Under the pieces are notes generated by a model. That model searched no databases, had not been told where the DNA came from, and worked only from the letters and a program-made list of their open reading frames with translations. DNA of 26,024 bases from JBDSKH01 sp035556655 (GTDB lineage: Bacteria; Actinomycetota; Actinomycetes; Actinomycetales; Microbacteriaceae), in the NCBI GenBank assembly GCA_035556655.1, contig DATMFW010000065.1, forward strand, positions 1 through 26,024. The letters run 5' to 3'. Numbering within the stretch: position 1 is the first letter of the stretch; each line of letters begins with the position of its first letter. Shown piece by piece: positions 6,391 through 13,607 of the stretch. The position numbers were made by a program, and so were the translations under genes.

Positions 6391-8108
6391 CTGCGGCCGA
6401 AGAGCTTGCCGACCAGGACGCGGGCGATCTTCACCCCGGCGTTGACGGTCTGCTTGTGCAGTCGTTCGGCATCGCGCTGCCGGCGTCGAGCCTCCGCCGC
6501 CGCTTCGCGCTCGCGCCGTTTCGTCTCGGCGGCCTGCTCGCGTGCCCGGCGCTCGGCATCCTTCCTCGCCTGCTTCTGCATGGCCTCGAACTCTTTGGCG
6601 CTCTGTGTCGCCTGCTGCTCGGCGGCGAGCTGGGCCTGCGCCTGAGACTGCTGCTGGGTGATGACCTCGTTCGCCGTGCCCGCGGCAACCGCCGTCGTGC
6701 GGTACTTGGCCAGCAGGGGGGATGCGGCGACCGCGGCGGCGATGTCGGCATCCGGGGTGGGTTGCATGGAGCCCTGCGGGGCGCGCAGCCGGGTCCAGGC
6801 GACCGGAGACGGCGCGCCCTTCTCGTTCATGACGGTGACGATCGCCTCGCCGGTGCCGAGGGTAGTGAGCACCTCGGCGAGGTCGTACTTCGAGATCGGG
6901 TAGGTCGACACCGTCGCCTTGAGGGCCTTCGCGTCATCGGGGGTGTGGGCGCGCAGCTGATGCTGCACGCGTGACCCGAGCTGGGCGAGCACGTCACCCG
7001 GAACGTCCTTCGGCGTCTGGGTGACGAAGAAGATGCCGACGCCGCGGGAGCGGATGAGACGCACCACCTGCGTGATGGTGGCCTGGAAGTCCTTCGACGC
7101 ATCCTTGAACAGCAGGTGCGCCTCGTCGAAGAAGAACACCAGCTTGGGCTTGTCGATATCGCCGACCTCGGGCAGCGTCTCGTAGAGGCGTGACAGCAGC
7201 CACATCAGGAAGGTGCTGAACAGCTCGGGTTTGCCGAGGACGCTGCGCACCCCGAGCAGGGAGACGACGCCGGCGTCTCCCGCGGTGCGGAAGAAGTCGT
7301 TGACGTCGATCTCGGGGGTTCCGAAGAACACGTCGGCGCCCTGGTCGGCGAATGTGATCAGTTCGCGCAGGATGACCCCGACGGTGGCCTTCGACAGCCC
7401 GCCGAGCTCGGCCAGTTCCGCCTTGCCCTCGTCGCTGACGAGGAAGTTGAGCACCGCGCGCAGATCCTGCAACGTGATGAGTTCGAGGCCTTTGTCATCG
7501 GCGTAGTGGAACACCAGACCGAGGCTGGATTCCTGAGTCTGGTTGAGGCCGAGCACCTTGCTGAGCATGAGCGGCCCGAACGTCTTCACGCTCGCCCGGA
7601 TCGGGATGCCCTCGCCGATCCCACCGAGGGAGTAGTACTCGGTCGGGCTGGCCTTCGGGCTCCAGTCCTGGCCGATGCTGGTGGTGCGGGCCAGCAGCTT
7701 CTCATCGCCGGCGCCGGCCGCGGTCGCGATGCCGCTCAGGTCGCCTTTGATGTCGGCGGCGAACACCGGCACACCGGCGGCGCTCAGCTGCTCGGCCAGC
7801 ACCTGCAGGGTCTTCGTCTTGCCGGTTCCGGTCGCTCCGGCGACCAGGCCGTGCCGGTTGACCATGGCGATCGGGATGCGGATCTGGGTGTCGATCACCG
7901 GCTCGCCGTTGACCAGGGCCCCCATCTGCAATGCGGGGGCATCGAAGCTGTAACCGGCCCGGATGGTTGCGATGGCCTCCTCATCGAGCGGGCCTGGCGC
8001 CGCCGGGGCAGCGGGCGACGCCGCGGCCGCCTTCGCCTTCTCGAGCTCGGCCTGCGCCTCCTTCAGCGCCTTCTCGGCGGCGGCGACCTTGTCTTCGGCA
8101 TCCGTCAT
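6384..8108 (-). CDS. HerA-like P-loop ATPase, DUF853 family (YjgR-like)
   Basis: A 574-residue cytoplasmic ATPase of the HerA/FtsK-like helicase group; the Escherichia coli homologue YjgR has no settled role. Domains in order are a short N-terminal coiled coil (about 4-28), Walker A GATGTGKT (91-98), the LNQTQESSLGLVF segment (188-200), Walker B LVFFFDEAH (323-331), and a sensor region GIFFVTQTPKDVPGDVL. A long charged Ala/Arg/Glu/Gln coiled coil (about 485-555) and a basic tail complete it. Length is slightly above the usual 500 because of both coiled coils. The ATG at 8108 overlaps the upstream PAP2 stop (ATGA), so translation is coupled. The stop codon lies in a palindromic repeat. Confidence 0.88.
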   Translation of the reverse strand: MTDAEDKVAAAEKALKEAQAELEKAKAAAASPAAPAAPGPLDEEAIATIRAGYSFDAPALQMGALVNGEPVIDTQIRIPIAMVNRHGLVAGATGTGKTKTLQVLAEQLSAAGVPVFAADIKGDLSGIATAAGAGDEKLLARTTSIGQDWSPKASPTEYYSLGGIGEGIPIRASVKTFGPLMLSKVLGLNQTQESSLGLVFHYADDKGLELITLQDLRAVLNFLVSDEGKAELAELGGLSKATVGVILRELITFADQGADVFFGTPEIDVNDFFRTAGDAGVVSLLGVRSVLGKPELFSTFLMWLLSRLYETLPEVGDIDKPKLVFFFDEAHLLFKDASKDFQATITQVVRLIRSRGVGIFFVTQTPKDVPGDVLAQLGSRVQHQLRAHTPDDAKALKATVSTYPISKYDLAEVLTTLGTGEAIVTVMNEKGAPSPVAWTRLRAPQGSMQPTPDADIAAAVAASPLLAKYRTTAVAAGTANEVITQQQSQAQAQLAAEQQATQSAKEFEAMQKQARKDAERRAREQAAETKRREREAAAEARRRQRDAERLHKQTVNAGVKIARVLVGKLFGRSR

Positions 8109-8779
8109 GCGGTCAGCCTAGAGCCGGTGGATGCCGCGTCACCGCCCTGCCTGGCCTCGCGTTCGGTGCGCAGCCGGCGCGCGAACAGCACCCAGACGAG
8201 TACTGCCATGCCGGCGCCGACCAGGACCCCGCCGACGGTGTCGGTCACCCAGTGCGCTCCGAGATAGGTGCGGCTGAGCGCCATGAGAACGATGTACAGA
8301 GCACCCGCCGCGACGATCCAGCGCCGGCGCAACAGCAGCGCCAGCAGCACGACCACGGTCGCGGCGTTGGCGGTGTGCCCCGACGGGAACGAACCCGATT
8401 CCAGCGGCAGCAGGATCTGCTCGGGGCGCTCGCGGCCGAACAGCACCTTCATCAACTGCACGACACCGGAGCTGACCGCCGACCCGAGCACGAACACCCC
8501 CGCCGACCACGGGCGACGTGCCAGCAGGAAGGCGCCGGCGATGCCGAGCGGGACGACGAAGACGCCGAACCAGCCCCCGCCCAGGAAGTCGAACACGAGC
8601 GAGACGGTCTGGAGGACCGGGATCCGGTTCTCGACGATCTCGTCCATCCACTCGGCGTCGAGTTCGAGCGGGCGCAACGCGATCAGCACTCCGAGGCCGA
8701 CGGCGAGCAGCACGGCCACGCCGGCGCCGGCGAGGGCGAGCCGCCGGGGAGAGCGCTCGAGGCGATCGCGGGCCGTCAT
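8105..8779 (-). CDS. PAP2 superfamily membrane phosphatase
   Basis: A 224-residue multi-pass membrane protein with the full type-2 phosphatidic acid phosphatase signature: K111-x6-R118-P119, PSGH (132-135) and SR-x5-H-x3-D (S169, R170, H176, D180). His135 and His176 are the expected catalytic histidines. Likely substrates are lipid phosphates such as undecaprenyl diphosphate or phosphatidate; the sequence does not decide. About five hydrophobic helices flank the motifs on the outer face. The ATG at 8779 is preceded by TAGGCT plus six bases, so it is probably leaderless. It forms a two-gene unit with the DUF853 ATPase. Confidence 0.9.
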   Translation of the reverse strand: MTARDRLERSPRRLALAGAGVAVLLAVGLGVLIALRPLELDAEWMDEIVENRIPVLQTVSLVFDFLGGGWFGVFVVPLGIAGAFLLARRPWSAGVFVLGSAVSSGVVQLMKVLFGRERPEQILLPLESGSFPSGHTANAATVVVLLALLLRRRWIVAAGALYIVLMALSRTYLGAHWVTDTVGGVLVGAGMAVLVWVLFARRLRTEREARQGGDAASTGSRLTA

Positions 8780-8785
8780 CCCGAC

Positions 8786-8791
8786 AGCCTA
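8786..8791 (-). promoter_or_regulatory. -10 box TAGGCT, leaderless start of the PAP2 gene
   Basis: TAGGCT ends six bases (GTCGGG) before the ATG at 8779. No Shine-Dalgarno sequence is present. The divergent ROK gene has a mirror arrangement 39 bases away. Confidence 0.5.
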
Positions 8792-8829
8792 GGTCGCCTG
8801 CGTCGCCGCACTTCGGACGATCCGCACGA

Positions 8830-8835
8830 TAAGGT
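8830..8835 (+). promoter_or_regulatory. -10 box TAAGGT, leaderless start of the ROK regulator
   Basis: TAAGGT ends six bases (GGGCAC) before the GTG at 8842. AAGGTGG could alternatively be read as a weak ribosome binding site at 4-base spacing, so the two readings compete. Confidence 0.45.
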
Positions 8836-8841
8836 GGGCAC

Positions 8842-10053
8842 GTGACCGACGTAAGCGATGCGGCCAGCGGGCACATCAACGCGCTCGGCTCGACGGTCAC
8901 GAGCGAGCTGTTCCAGATCCTGCGCGACGGCAGGCCCCGGACCCGCACCGAGCTGTCGGCGATGACCGGCCTCGCGCGATCGACCGTCGCCCTGCGCATC
9001 GACGCCCTCATGAGACTCGGCCTCGTCGGTCCGGTCGGCGACGCCGTCTCGACCGGCGGGCGGCCCAGCTCGCAGTTCGCCATCGCCGCCAGCGGCCGTG
9101 TGGTGCTGGCCGTGGACGTCGGCGCCTCGCATGTGCGCATCGCGGTGAGCGACCTGACCGGGCGCATCCAGGCCGAGACCGGGGCGCCGATCCACGTCAC
9201 CGAGGGGCCGGAGGCCATCCTCGGCTGGGTGGTCACCGCCGCCCGCGAACTGCTCGACCAGCTCGGGCGGATGCCCGAGGACCTCCTCGCCATCGGCATC
9301 GGGCTGCCCGGGCCGGTGGAGCACTCCACCGGCCGCCCCATCAACCCGCCGATCATGCCGGGGTGGGACCGGTTCGACGTGCCCGGCTGGTTCCGGGGCA
9401 GCTTCGAGTGCGCGGTGCTCGTCGACAACGACGTCAACATCATGGCGCTGGGCGAGCGCGAACTGGCGTGGCCCGAGGTCGACCACCTGATCTTCGTCAA
9501 GGTCGCGACCGGCATCGGATCGGGCGTGATCTCGGGCGGGTTCCTGCAGCGCGGAGCCCAGGGCACCGCCGGAGACATCGGCCACGTCTACGTCGCGCGC
9601 GGCGCCGACGTGCCGTGCCAGTGCGGCAACCGCGGCTGCCTCGAAGCCCTCGCATCGGGGCCCGCGATCGGCCGGGCCCTGCGCGCGGTGGCCCTCGAGG
9701 CATCCAGCAGCCAGGACGTCGTCGAGCTGGTGAAGCGCGGCAACATCGACGCGATCCAGGCCGTTCGACAGGCCGGGCGCGACATCGGCGAGGTGCTCAC
9801 CACCTGCGTGTCGCTGATCAACCCGTCGGCGATCGTCATCGGCGGATCGCTCGCCCAGGCCGGGGAGCACCTGATCGCCGGGGTGCGCGAGGTCGTCTAC
9901 ACGCGGTCGATGCCGCTCGCCACCGAGCACCTGCAGATCAGCCAGTCCAAGGCCGGTCCGGATGCGGGAGTGCTGGGGGCGAGCATGCTCGCGATCCACC
10001 ACGCCCTCAGCCCCGAGAACATCGAGGCGATGGTCGTCGGCGCGTCGGCCTGA
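8842..10053 (+). CDS. ROK family transcriptional regulator (NagC/XylR type)
   Basis: 403 residues. An N-terminal winged helix-turn-helix (about 20-70, with TRTELSAMTGLARSTVALRIDALMRLGL) is followed by a ROK sugar-kinase-fold domain. That domain starts at VLAVDVGASHVRIAV and includes VDNDVNIMALGE and GIGSGVISGG. The structural zinc motif is intact: GH near 247 with Cys259, Cys261 and Cys266 in CQCGNRGCLE. Such proteins usually repress a neighbouring sugar operon and release DNA on binding a sugar or sugar phosphate. It converges on the isomerase-dehydrogenase-binding protein operon and is the likely local regulator of cluster 1. The operator and inducer are not known. Confidence 0.9.
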   Translation: MTDVSDAASGHINALGSTVTSELFQILRDGRPRTRTELSAMTGLARSTVALRIDALMRLGLVGPVGDAVSTGGRPSSQFAIAASGRVVLAVDVGASHVRIAVSDLTGRIQAETGAPIHVTEGPEAILGWVVTAARELLDQLGRMPEDLLAIGIGLPGPVEHSTGRPINPPIMPGWDRFDVPGWFRGSFECAVLVDNDVNIMALGERELAWPEVDHLIFVKVATGIGSGVISGGFLQRGAQGTAGDIGHVYVARGADVPCQCGNRGCLEALASGPAIGRALRAVALEASSSQDVVELVKRGNIDAIQAVRQAGRDIGEVLTTCVSLINPSAIVIGGSLAQAGEHLIAGVREVVYTRSMPLATEHLQISQSKAGPDAGVLGASMLAIHHALSPENIEAMVVGASA

Positions 10054-10065
10054 CGCCCCCACCGC

Positions 10066-10145
10066 CCAAATCACGGATGCGCGGGGCACCCACCCCGCAT
10101 CCGCCCGGTTCGGGCGCGGAGGGGTCACCCGGATCCGTGATTTGG
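10066..10145. repeat. Structured intergenic element with 13-bp outer stem and two inner hairpins
   Basis: CCAAATCACGGAT (10066-10078) is perfectly complementary to ATCCGTGATTTGG (10133-10145). Inside are GCGGGG/CCCCGC (10081-10086 with 10093-10098) and CGCCCG/CGGGCG (10102-10107 with 10111-10116). The transcript could fold as a three-way junction. It fills the gap between two convergent genes. It may act as a bidirectional terminator or be a mobile palindromic element; no T-run follows either side. Confidence 0.7.
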
Positions 10146-10146
10146 A

Positions 10147-11151
10147 TCAGTCGCCGGAGCTGAACGCCGCGTCGAAGGCCGCGTCGGGGGCGTCGAAGGC
10201 GAGCCGGCGCACGAACTCGAGGGCCTCGGGTGCTCCGACGAGCCGGTCCATGCCGGCGTCCTCCCACTCCACCGAGATCGGGCCGTCGTAGCCGATCTGG
10301 TTGAGCATGCGGAACGCCGCCTCCCACGGCACGTCGCCGTGCCCGGTCGAGATGAAGTCCCAGCCCCGGCGGCCGTCGGCCCAGGCCAGGTGCGAGCCCA
10401 GCCGCCCGGCGCGGCCGTCGCGGGCGCGCACCTTGGTGTCCTTGCAGTCCACGTGATAGATGCGGTCCTGGAAGTCCCAGATGAACGACACCGGGTCGAT
10501 GTCCTGCCAGACCATGTGCGAGGGGTCCCAGTTCAGCCCGAAGGCCTCGCGGTGCCCGATCGCCTCGAGGGTGCGCACCGTCGTCCAGTAGTCGTAGGCG
10601 ATCTCGCTCGGGTGCACCTCGTGCGCGAACCGCACGCCGACCTCGTCGTAGACGTCGAGGATCGGGTTCCAGCGGTCGGCGAAGTCCTGGTACCCGGCGT
10701 CGATCATCGCCTGCGAGGCCGGCGGGAACATCGCCACGTACTTCCAGATCGAGGACCCGGTGAATCCGACGACCGTCTTCACCCCGAGCTTCGCAGCGAG
10801 CCGCGCGGTGTGCTTCATCTCCTCGGCCGCACGCTGCCGCACGCCCTCGGGATCCCCGTCACCCCACACCTGCGACGACAGGATGTCGCGGTGACGCTGG
10901 TCGATCGGGTCGTCGCAGACCGCCTGGCCCTTGAGGTGGTTCGAGATCGCGTAGACCTTCAGGTCGTACTTGGCCAACAGCTCGAGCTTGCCCTCGACGT
11001 AGCCGTCCTCGTCCCAGCGCCAGGGATCGAGGTGGTCTCCCCAGCACGCCAGTTCGAGGCCGTCGTAGCCCCAGCCCGAGGCGAGCTTGGCCACCTCTTC
11101 CAGCGGCAGGTCGGCCCACTGGCCGGTGAACAGGGTGACGGGACGTGCCAT
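10147..11151 (-). CDS. Sugar phosphate isomerase/epimerase family TIM-barrel protein
   Basis: 334 residues of the AP-endonuclease-2-like TIM-barrel family, which includes IolE, hydroxypyruvate isomerases and several 3-keto-glycoside lyases/hydratases. It begins MARPVTLFTGQWADLPLEEV. Probable metal ligands are Glu178 (AHEVHP), Asp209 (NWDPSH), His233 (YHVDCKD) and Glu295 (VEWED). No signal peptide is present, so it is cytoplasmic. The ATG at 11151 follows an excellent AGGAGG ribosome binding site (11166-11161); the longer open frame upstream lies inside the preceding gene. It is 16 bases after the oxidoreductase stop, so the two are one operon and probably act in sequence on one sugar. The reaction is not identifiable from sequence alone. 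Confidence 0.87.
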   Translation of the reverse strand: MARPVTLFTGQWADLPLEEVAKLASGWGYDGLELACWGDHLDPWRWDEDGYVEGKLELLAKYDLKVYAISNHLKGQAVCDDPIDQRHRDILSSQVWGDGDPEGVRQRAAEEMKHTARLAAKLGVKTVVGFTGSSIWKYVAMFPPASQAMIDAGYQDFADRWNPILDVYDEVGVRFAHEVHPSEIAYDYWTTVRTLEAIGHREAFGLNWDPSHMVWQDIDPVSFIWDFQDRIYHVDCKDTKVRARDGRAGRLGSHLAWADGRRGWDFISTGHGDVPWEAAFRMLNQIGYDGPISVEWEDAGMDRLVGAPEALEFVRRLAFDAPDAAFDAAFSSGD

Positions 11152-11167
11152 GTTTTCGATCCTCCTC

Positions 11168-12328
11168 TTAAACAGCGGTCCAGGCGCTTCCGGCGCCCGC
11201 GCTCGCTTCGACGGCGGCCAGCACGCGCTGCACCTGCACGCCGTCGGCGAACGAGGGCGACGGCGTGACGCCGGCCGCGATGGCTTCCACGAAGTCCTTG
11301 GCCTGGTGCACGAAGCCGTGCTCATAGCCGAGCATGTGGCCGGTCGGCCACCAGTTCGCGATGTACGGATGCTGCGGCTCGGTCACCAGCACGCGGGTGA
11401 ATCCCTGCGTCCCGGCCTCGGCCGTCGCGTCGTACACCTGCAGGGTGTTGAGGTCCTCCAGGTCGAAGGCGATCGCGCCCTTGGTGCCCGAGACCTCGAC
11501 CCGCAGCGCGTTCTTGCGCCCGGTGGCGAACCGGGTCGCCTCGAAGATGCCGAGCACGCCGGAGTCGTAGCGGCCCGTGAAGAGGGCCACGTCATCCACC
11601 GTCACGTCGCCGAGTTCCGTGCCGCCGGTACCGCCGAGGCCGGACGAACTCTCCAGCACGGGGCGCTGCTTCACGATGGTCTCGAGGGTTCCCGAGACGG
11701 TGGTCAGGCGCATGCCGGTGATGTACTGCGTCAGGTCGATGATGTGCGCGCCGATGTCGCCGAGCGCGCCGGAGCCGGCGAGATCCTTCTGCAGGCGCCA
11801 GGCGAGTGGAACCGAGGGGTCGGTCAGCCAGTCCTGCAGGTAGCTGGCACGCACCTGCTGCACCGCCCCGATCCGCCCGGCGGCGACGAGGTCGCGCGCG
11901 AACGTGGTCGCCGGCAGTCTGCGGTAGGTGTGGCCGAGCATGGCGTACACCCCGCTCTTCTCGGCCTTCTCGGCGGCGGTCGCCATGGCCTCCGCCTCGG
12001 CCACGGTGTTGGCCAGCGGCTTCTCGCAGAGCACGTGCTTGCCGGCCTCGAGGGCGGCGATCGCGATCTCGGCGTGCGAGTCGCCGGGGGTGACGATGTC
12101 GACGATGTCGATGTCGTCGCGGGCGATCACCTCGCGCCAGTCGGTGGCGCTCTCGGCCCAGCCCCACTTCTCGGCGGCGGCCGCCACCGCATCGCCGTTG
12201 CGGCCGACCACGACGGCCATCTCGGGGTGGGCGGGCAGGTCGAAGAACCGCGGTGCCACCCGCCAGCCCTGGGAATGCGCGGCCCCCATGAAGCCGTAGC
12301 CGATCATCGCCACGCGCATCGACGTCAT
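11168..12328 (-). CDS. Gfo/Idh/MocA family NAD(P)-dependent oxidoreductase
   Basis: 386 residues, cytoplasmic. The N-terminal Rossmann fold has GYGFMG (10-15), followed by the family's EKP motif (CEKPLA, 101-106; Lys103). The C-terminal substrate domain has DIGAHIIDL (191-199), where Asp191 and His195 are the expected catalytic and substrate residues. Members oxidise or reduce hydroxyls of sugars, inositols and glycosides. Candidate activities are inositol or sugar 3-dehydrogenase; nothing in the sequence decides. The ATG at 12328 has a GAGAGAGA stretch upstream. An in-frame ATG at 12319 is an alternative start. It lies between the binding-protein gene and the TIM-barrel isomerase. Confidence 0.9.
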   Translation of the reverse strand: MTSMRVAMIGYGFMGAAHSQGWRVAPRFFDLPAHPEMAVVVGRNGDAVAAAAEKWGWAESATDWREVIARDDIDIVDIVTPGDSHAEIAIAALEAGKHVLCEKPLANTVAEAEAMATAAEKAEKSGVYAMLGHTYRRLPATTFARDLVAAGRIGAVQQVRASYLQDWLTDPSVPLAWRLQKDLAGSGALGDIGAHIIDLTQYITGMRLTTVSGTLETIVKQRPVLESSSGLGGTGGTELGDVTVDDVALFTGRYDSGVLGIFEATRFATGRKNALRVEVSGTKGAIAFDLEDLNTLQVYDATAEAGTQGFTRVLVTEPQHPYIANWWPTGHMLGYEHGFVHQAKDFVEAIAAGVTPSPSFADGVQVQRVLAAVEASAGAGSAWTAV

Positions 12329-12391
12329 CTGTGTGGTCTCTCTCTCATCGCGAACGGTGGTGATCGCTCGCGCGTTCCGGGGTGGTGTGTG

Positions 12392-12429
12392 CGGACGCCC
12401 GCGCCGTGGTCAGGCGGCGCGGGCGTCCG
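12392..12429 (-). terminator. Perfect 15-bp GC hairpin after the binding-protein gene
   Basis: CGGACGCCCGCGCCG (12392-12406) pairs perfectly with CGGCGCGGGCGTCCG (12415-12429) around an 8-base loop. It lies about 10 bases after the stop of the binding-protein gene and before the oxidoreductase gene. No T-run follows, so it is either an attenuator or a 3' mRNA stabiliser that raises binding-protein level over the distal enzymes. Confidence 0.65.
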
Positions 12430-12439
12430 ACGGTGACTC

Positions 12440-13465
12440 TTACTCGAACGCGGTCGGCAGGTACTTGTCGACGTTGTCCTTGGTGACGACCGGCGCGCTC
12501 AGCACGATCCGGTTCGGCACCTCGACCTCGACCAGGTCGGCGAGAGCCTTCTCCTGGGCGACCAGGCGGGCCAGGCGGATGCCGTCGGCGGCCTGGGTGG
12601 ACGGGTAGATGATCGTCGCCTCGAGGACGCCGTCGCCGGACTTGATCGCGTCCATCGCGGCCTTCGAGCCGGCGCCGCCGACCATGAAGAACTCGTCGCG
12701 GCCGGCTGCCTCGATGGCGGCCAGCACGCCGAGACCCTGGTCGTCGTCGTGGTTCCAGATGGCGTCGATCTTCGGAGCGGCCGCCAGCAGCTGCGAGGTC
12801 ACGGCCTCGCCACCCTGGACGGTGAAGTCCGCGGCGACGCGGTTGCTGACCTTCAGGCCGCAGTCATCCAGCGCGTCGGCGAAACCGCGCGAGCGGTCCT
12901 GCGTCAGCGGCAGCGAGTCGATGCCCGCGACCTCGGCGATGACGGCGTCGGACTGACCGCCGAGCTTCTCGCAGATGTAGGTGCCGGCGCTGACGCCCAT
13001 GCCGTAGTTGTCACCGAGGATGGTGACGCGTGCGGCGAAGGTGGACGAGAACTCGCGGTCGACGTTGATGACGGGAATGCCGGCCTCCATCGCCTTGATG
13101 GCGACCTCGGTCAGAGCGGCGCCGTCGGTCGGCAGCAGCACGATGGCGTCCACGCCGTCGTTGATGAAGCCCTCGACCTGGCTGATCTGCAGGTTGGCGT
13201 CGTTGGTGCCCTCGGCGACCTTGAGGTCGATGTCGGGGTACTTGCCGGCCTCGGCGATGGCCGCCGAGTTGATGGCGCCGAGCCAGCCGTGGTCGGCCGC
13301 AGGGCCCGAGAAGCCGATGACGATGGTGTCACCGGTCTCGTCGTTGCCGGTGTTGTTGGTCGGGCCGGTGTTGCCACCGCCGCCTCCCGTGGTGCAACCG
13401 GCGAGCAGTGCCGCGAATGCGAGTGCGCCGGCGGCGCCGAGCAGTCGCTTGCGTGCTGCGAGCAT
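12440..13465 (-). CDS. Ribose-type ABC transporter sugar-binding lipoprotein
   Basis: 341 residues, periplasmic-binding-protein type I (RbsB-like). It has a basic start MLAARKRLL, a hydrophobic core and the lipobox LAGC with Cys24, so it is a membrane-anchored surface receptor. A Gly/Asn/Thr-rich linker follows. Mature family motifs include IVIGFSGPAADHGWLGAINSA, VDAIVLLPTDGAAL, GIPVINVDREF and AIWNHDDDQGLGVLAAIEAAGR. The ATG at 13465 follows AAGGAGGA. It is the partner of the ATPase and permease on the opposite strand. The ligand is unknown; neighbours suggest a monosaccharide, polyol or small glycoside. It is transcribed first in an operon with a dehydrogenase and a TIM-barrel enzyme. Confidence 0.93.
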   Translation of the reverse strand: MLAARKRLLGAAGALAFAALLAGCTTGGGGGNTGPTNNTGNDETGDTIVIGFSGPAADHGWLGAINSAAIAEAGKYPDIDLKVAEGTNDANLQISQVEGFINDGVDAIVLLPTDGAALTEVAIKAMEAGIPVINVDREFSSTFAARVTILGDNYGMGVSAGTYICEKLGGQSDAVIAEVAGIDSLPLTQDRSRGFADALDDCGLKVSNRVAADFTVQGGEAVTSQLLAAAPKIDAIWNHDDDQGLGVLAAIEAAGRDEFFMVGGAGSKAAMDAIKSGDGVLEATIIYPSTQAADGIRLARLVAQEKALADLVEVEVPNRIVLSAPVVTKDNVDKYLPTAFE

Positions 13466-13530
13466 GTGTTCCTCCTTGAATGGTCCGCAGTGGTGCGCAG
13501 CGAGGAGTCACAGTCCGCGCTGACTCGGTC

Positions 13531-13561
13531 ACCCTAACAGAAGCGTCAGTTTGACTGTCAA
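13531..13561 (-). promoter_or_regulatory. Promoter of the binding-protein operon with overlapping palindrome
   Basis: On the minus strand TTGACA (13561-13556) and TAGGGT (13536-13531) form a promoter with a 19-base spacer. The -35 is part of an 11-base palindrome TTGACTGTCAA (13551-13561), a possible operator between the divergent transporter transcripts. Confidence 0.5.
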
Positions 13562-13595
13562 CTTATTCGCGTTCATCGTCATAAGGGTTGAATGC

Positions 13596-13601
13596 TAGGG
13601 T
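13596..13601 (+). promoter_or_regulatory. -10 box TAGGGT, leaderless start of the ABC ATPase gene
   Basis: TAGGGT ends six bases (CGCCGC) before the ATG at 13608. TTCATC at 13572-13577 is a weak -35 with an 18-base spacer. There is no Shine-Dalgarno sequence. Confidence 0.5.
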
Positions 13602-13607
13602 CGCCGC

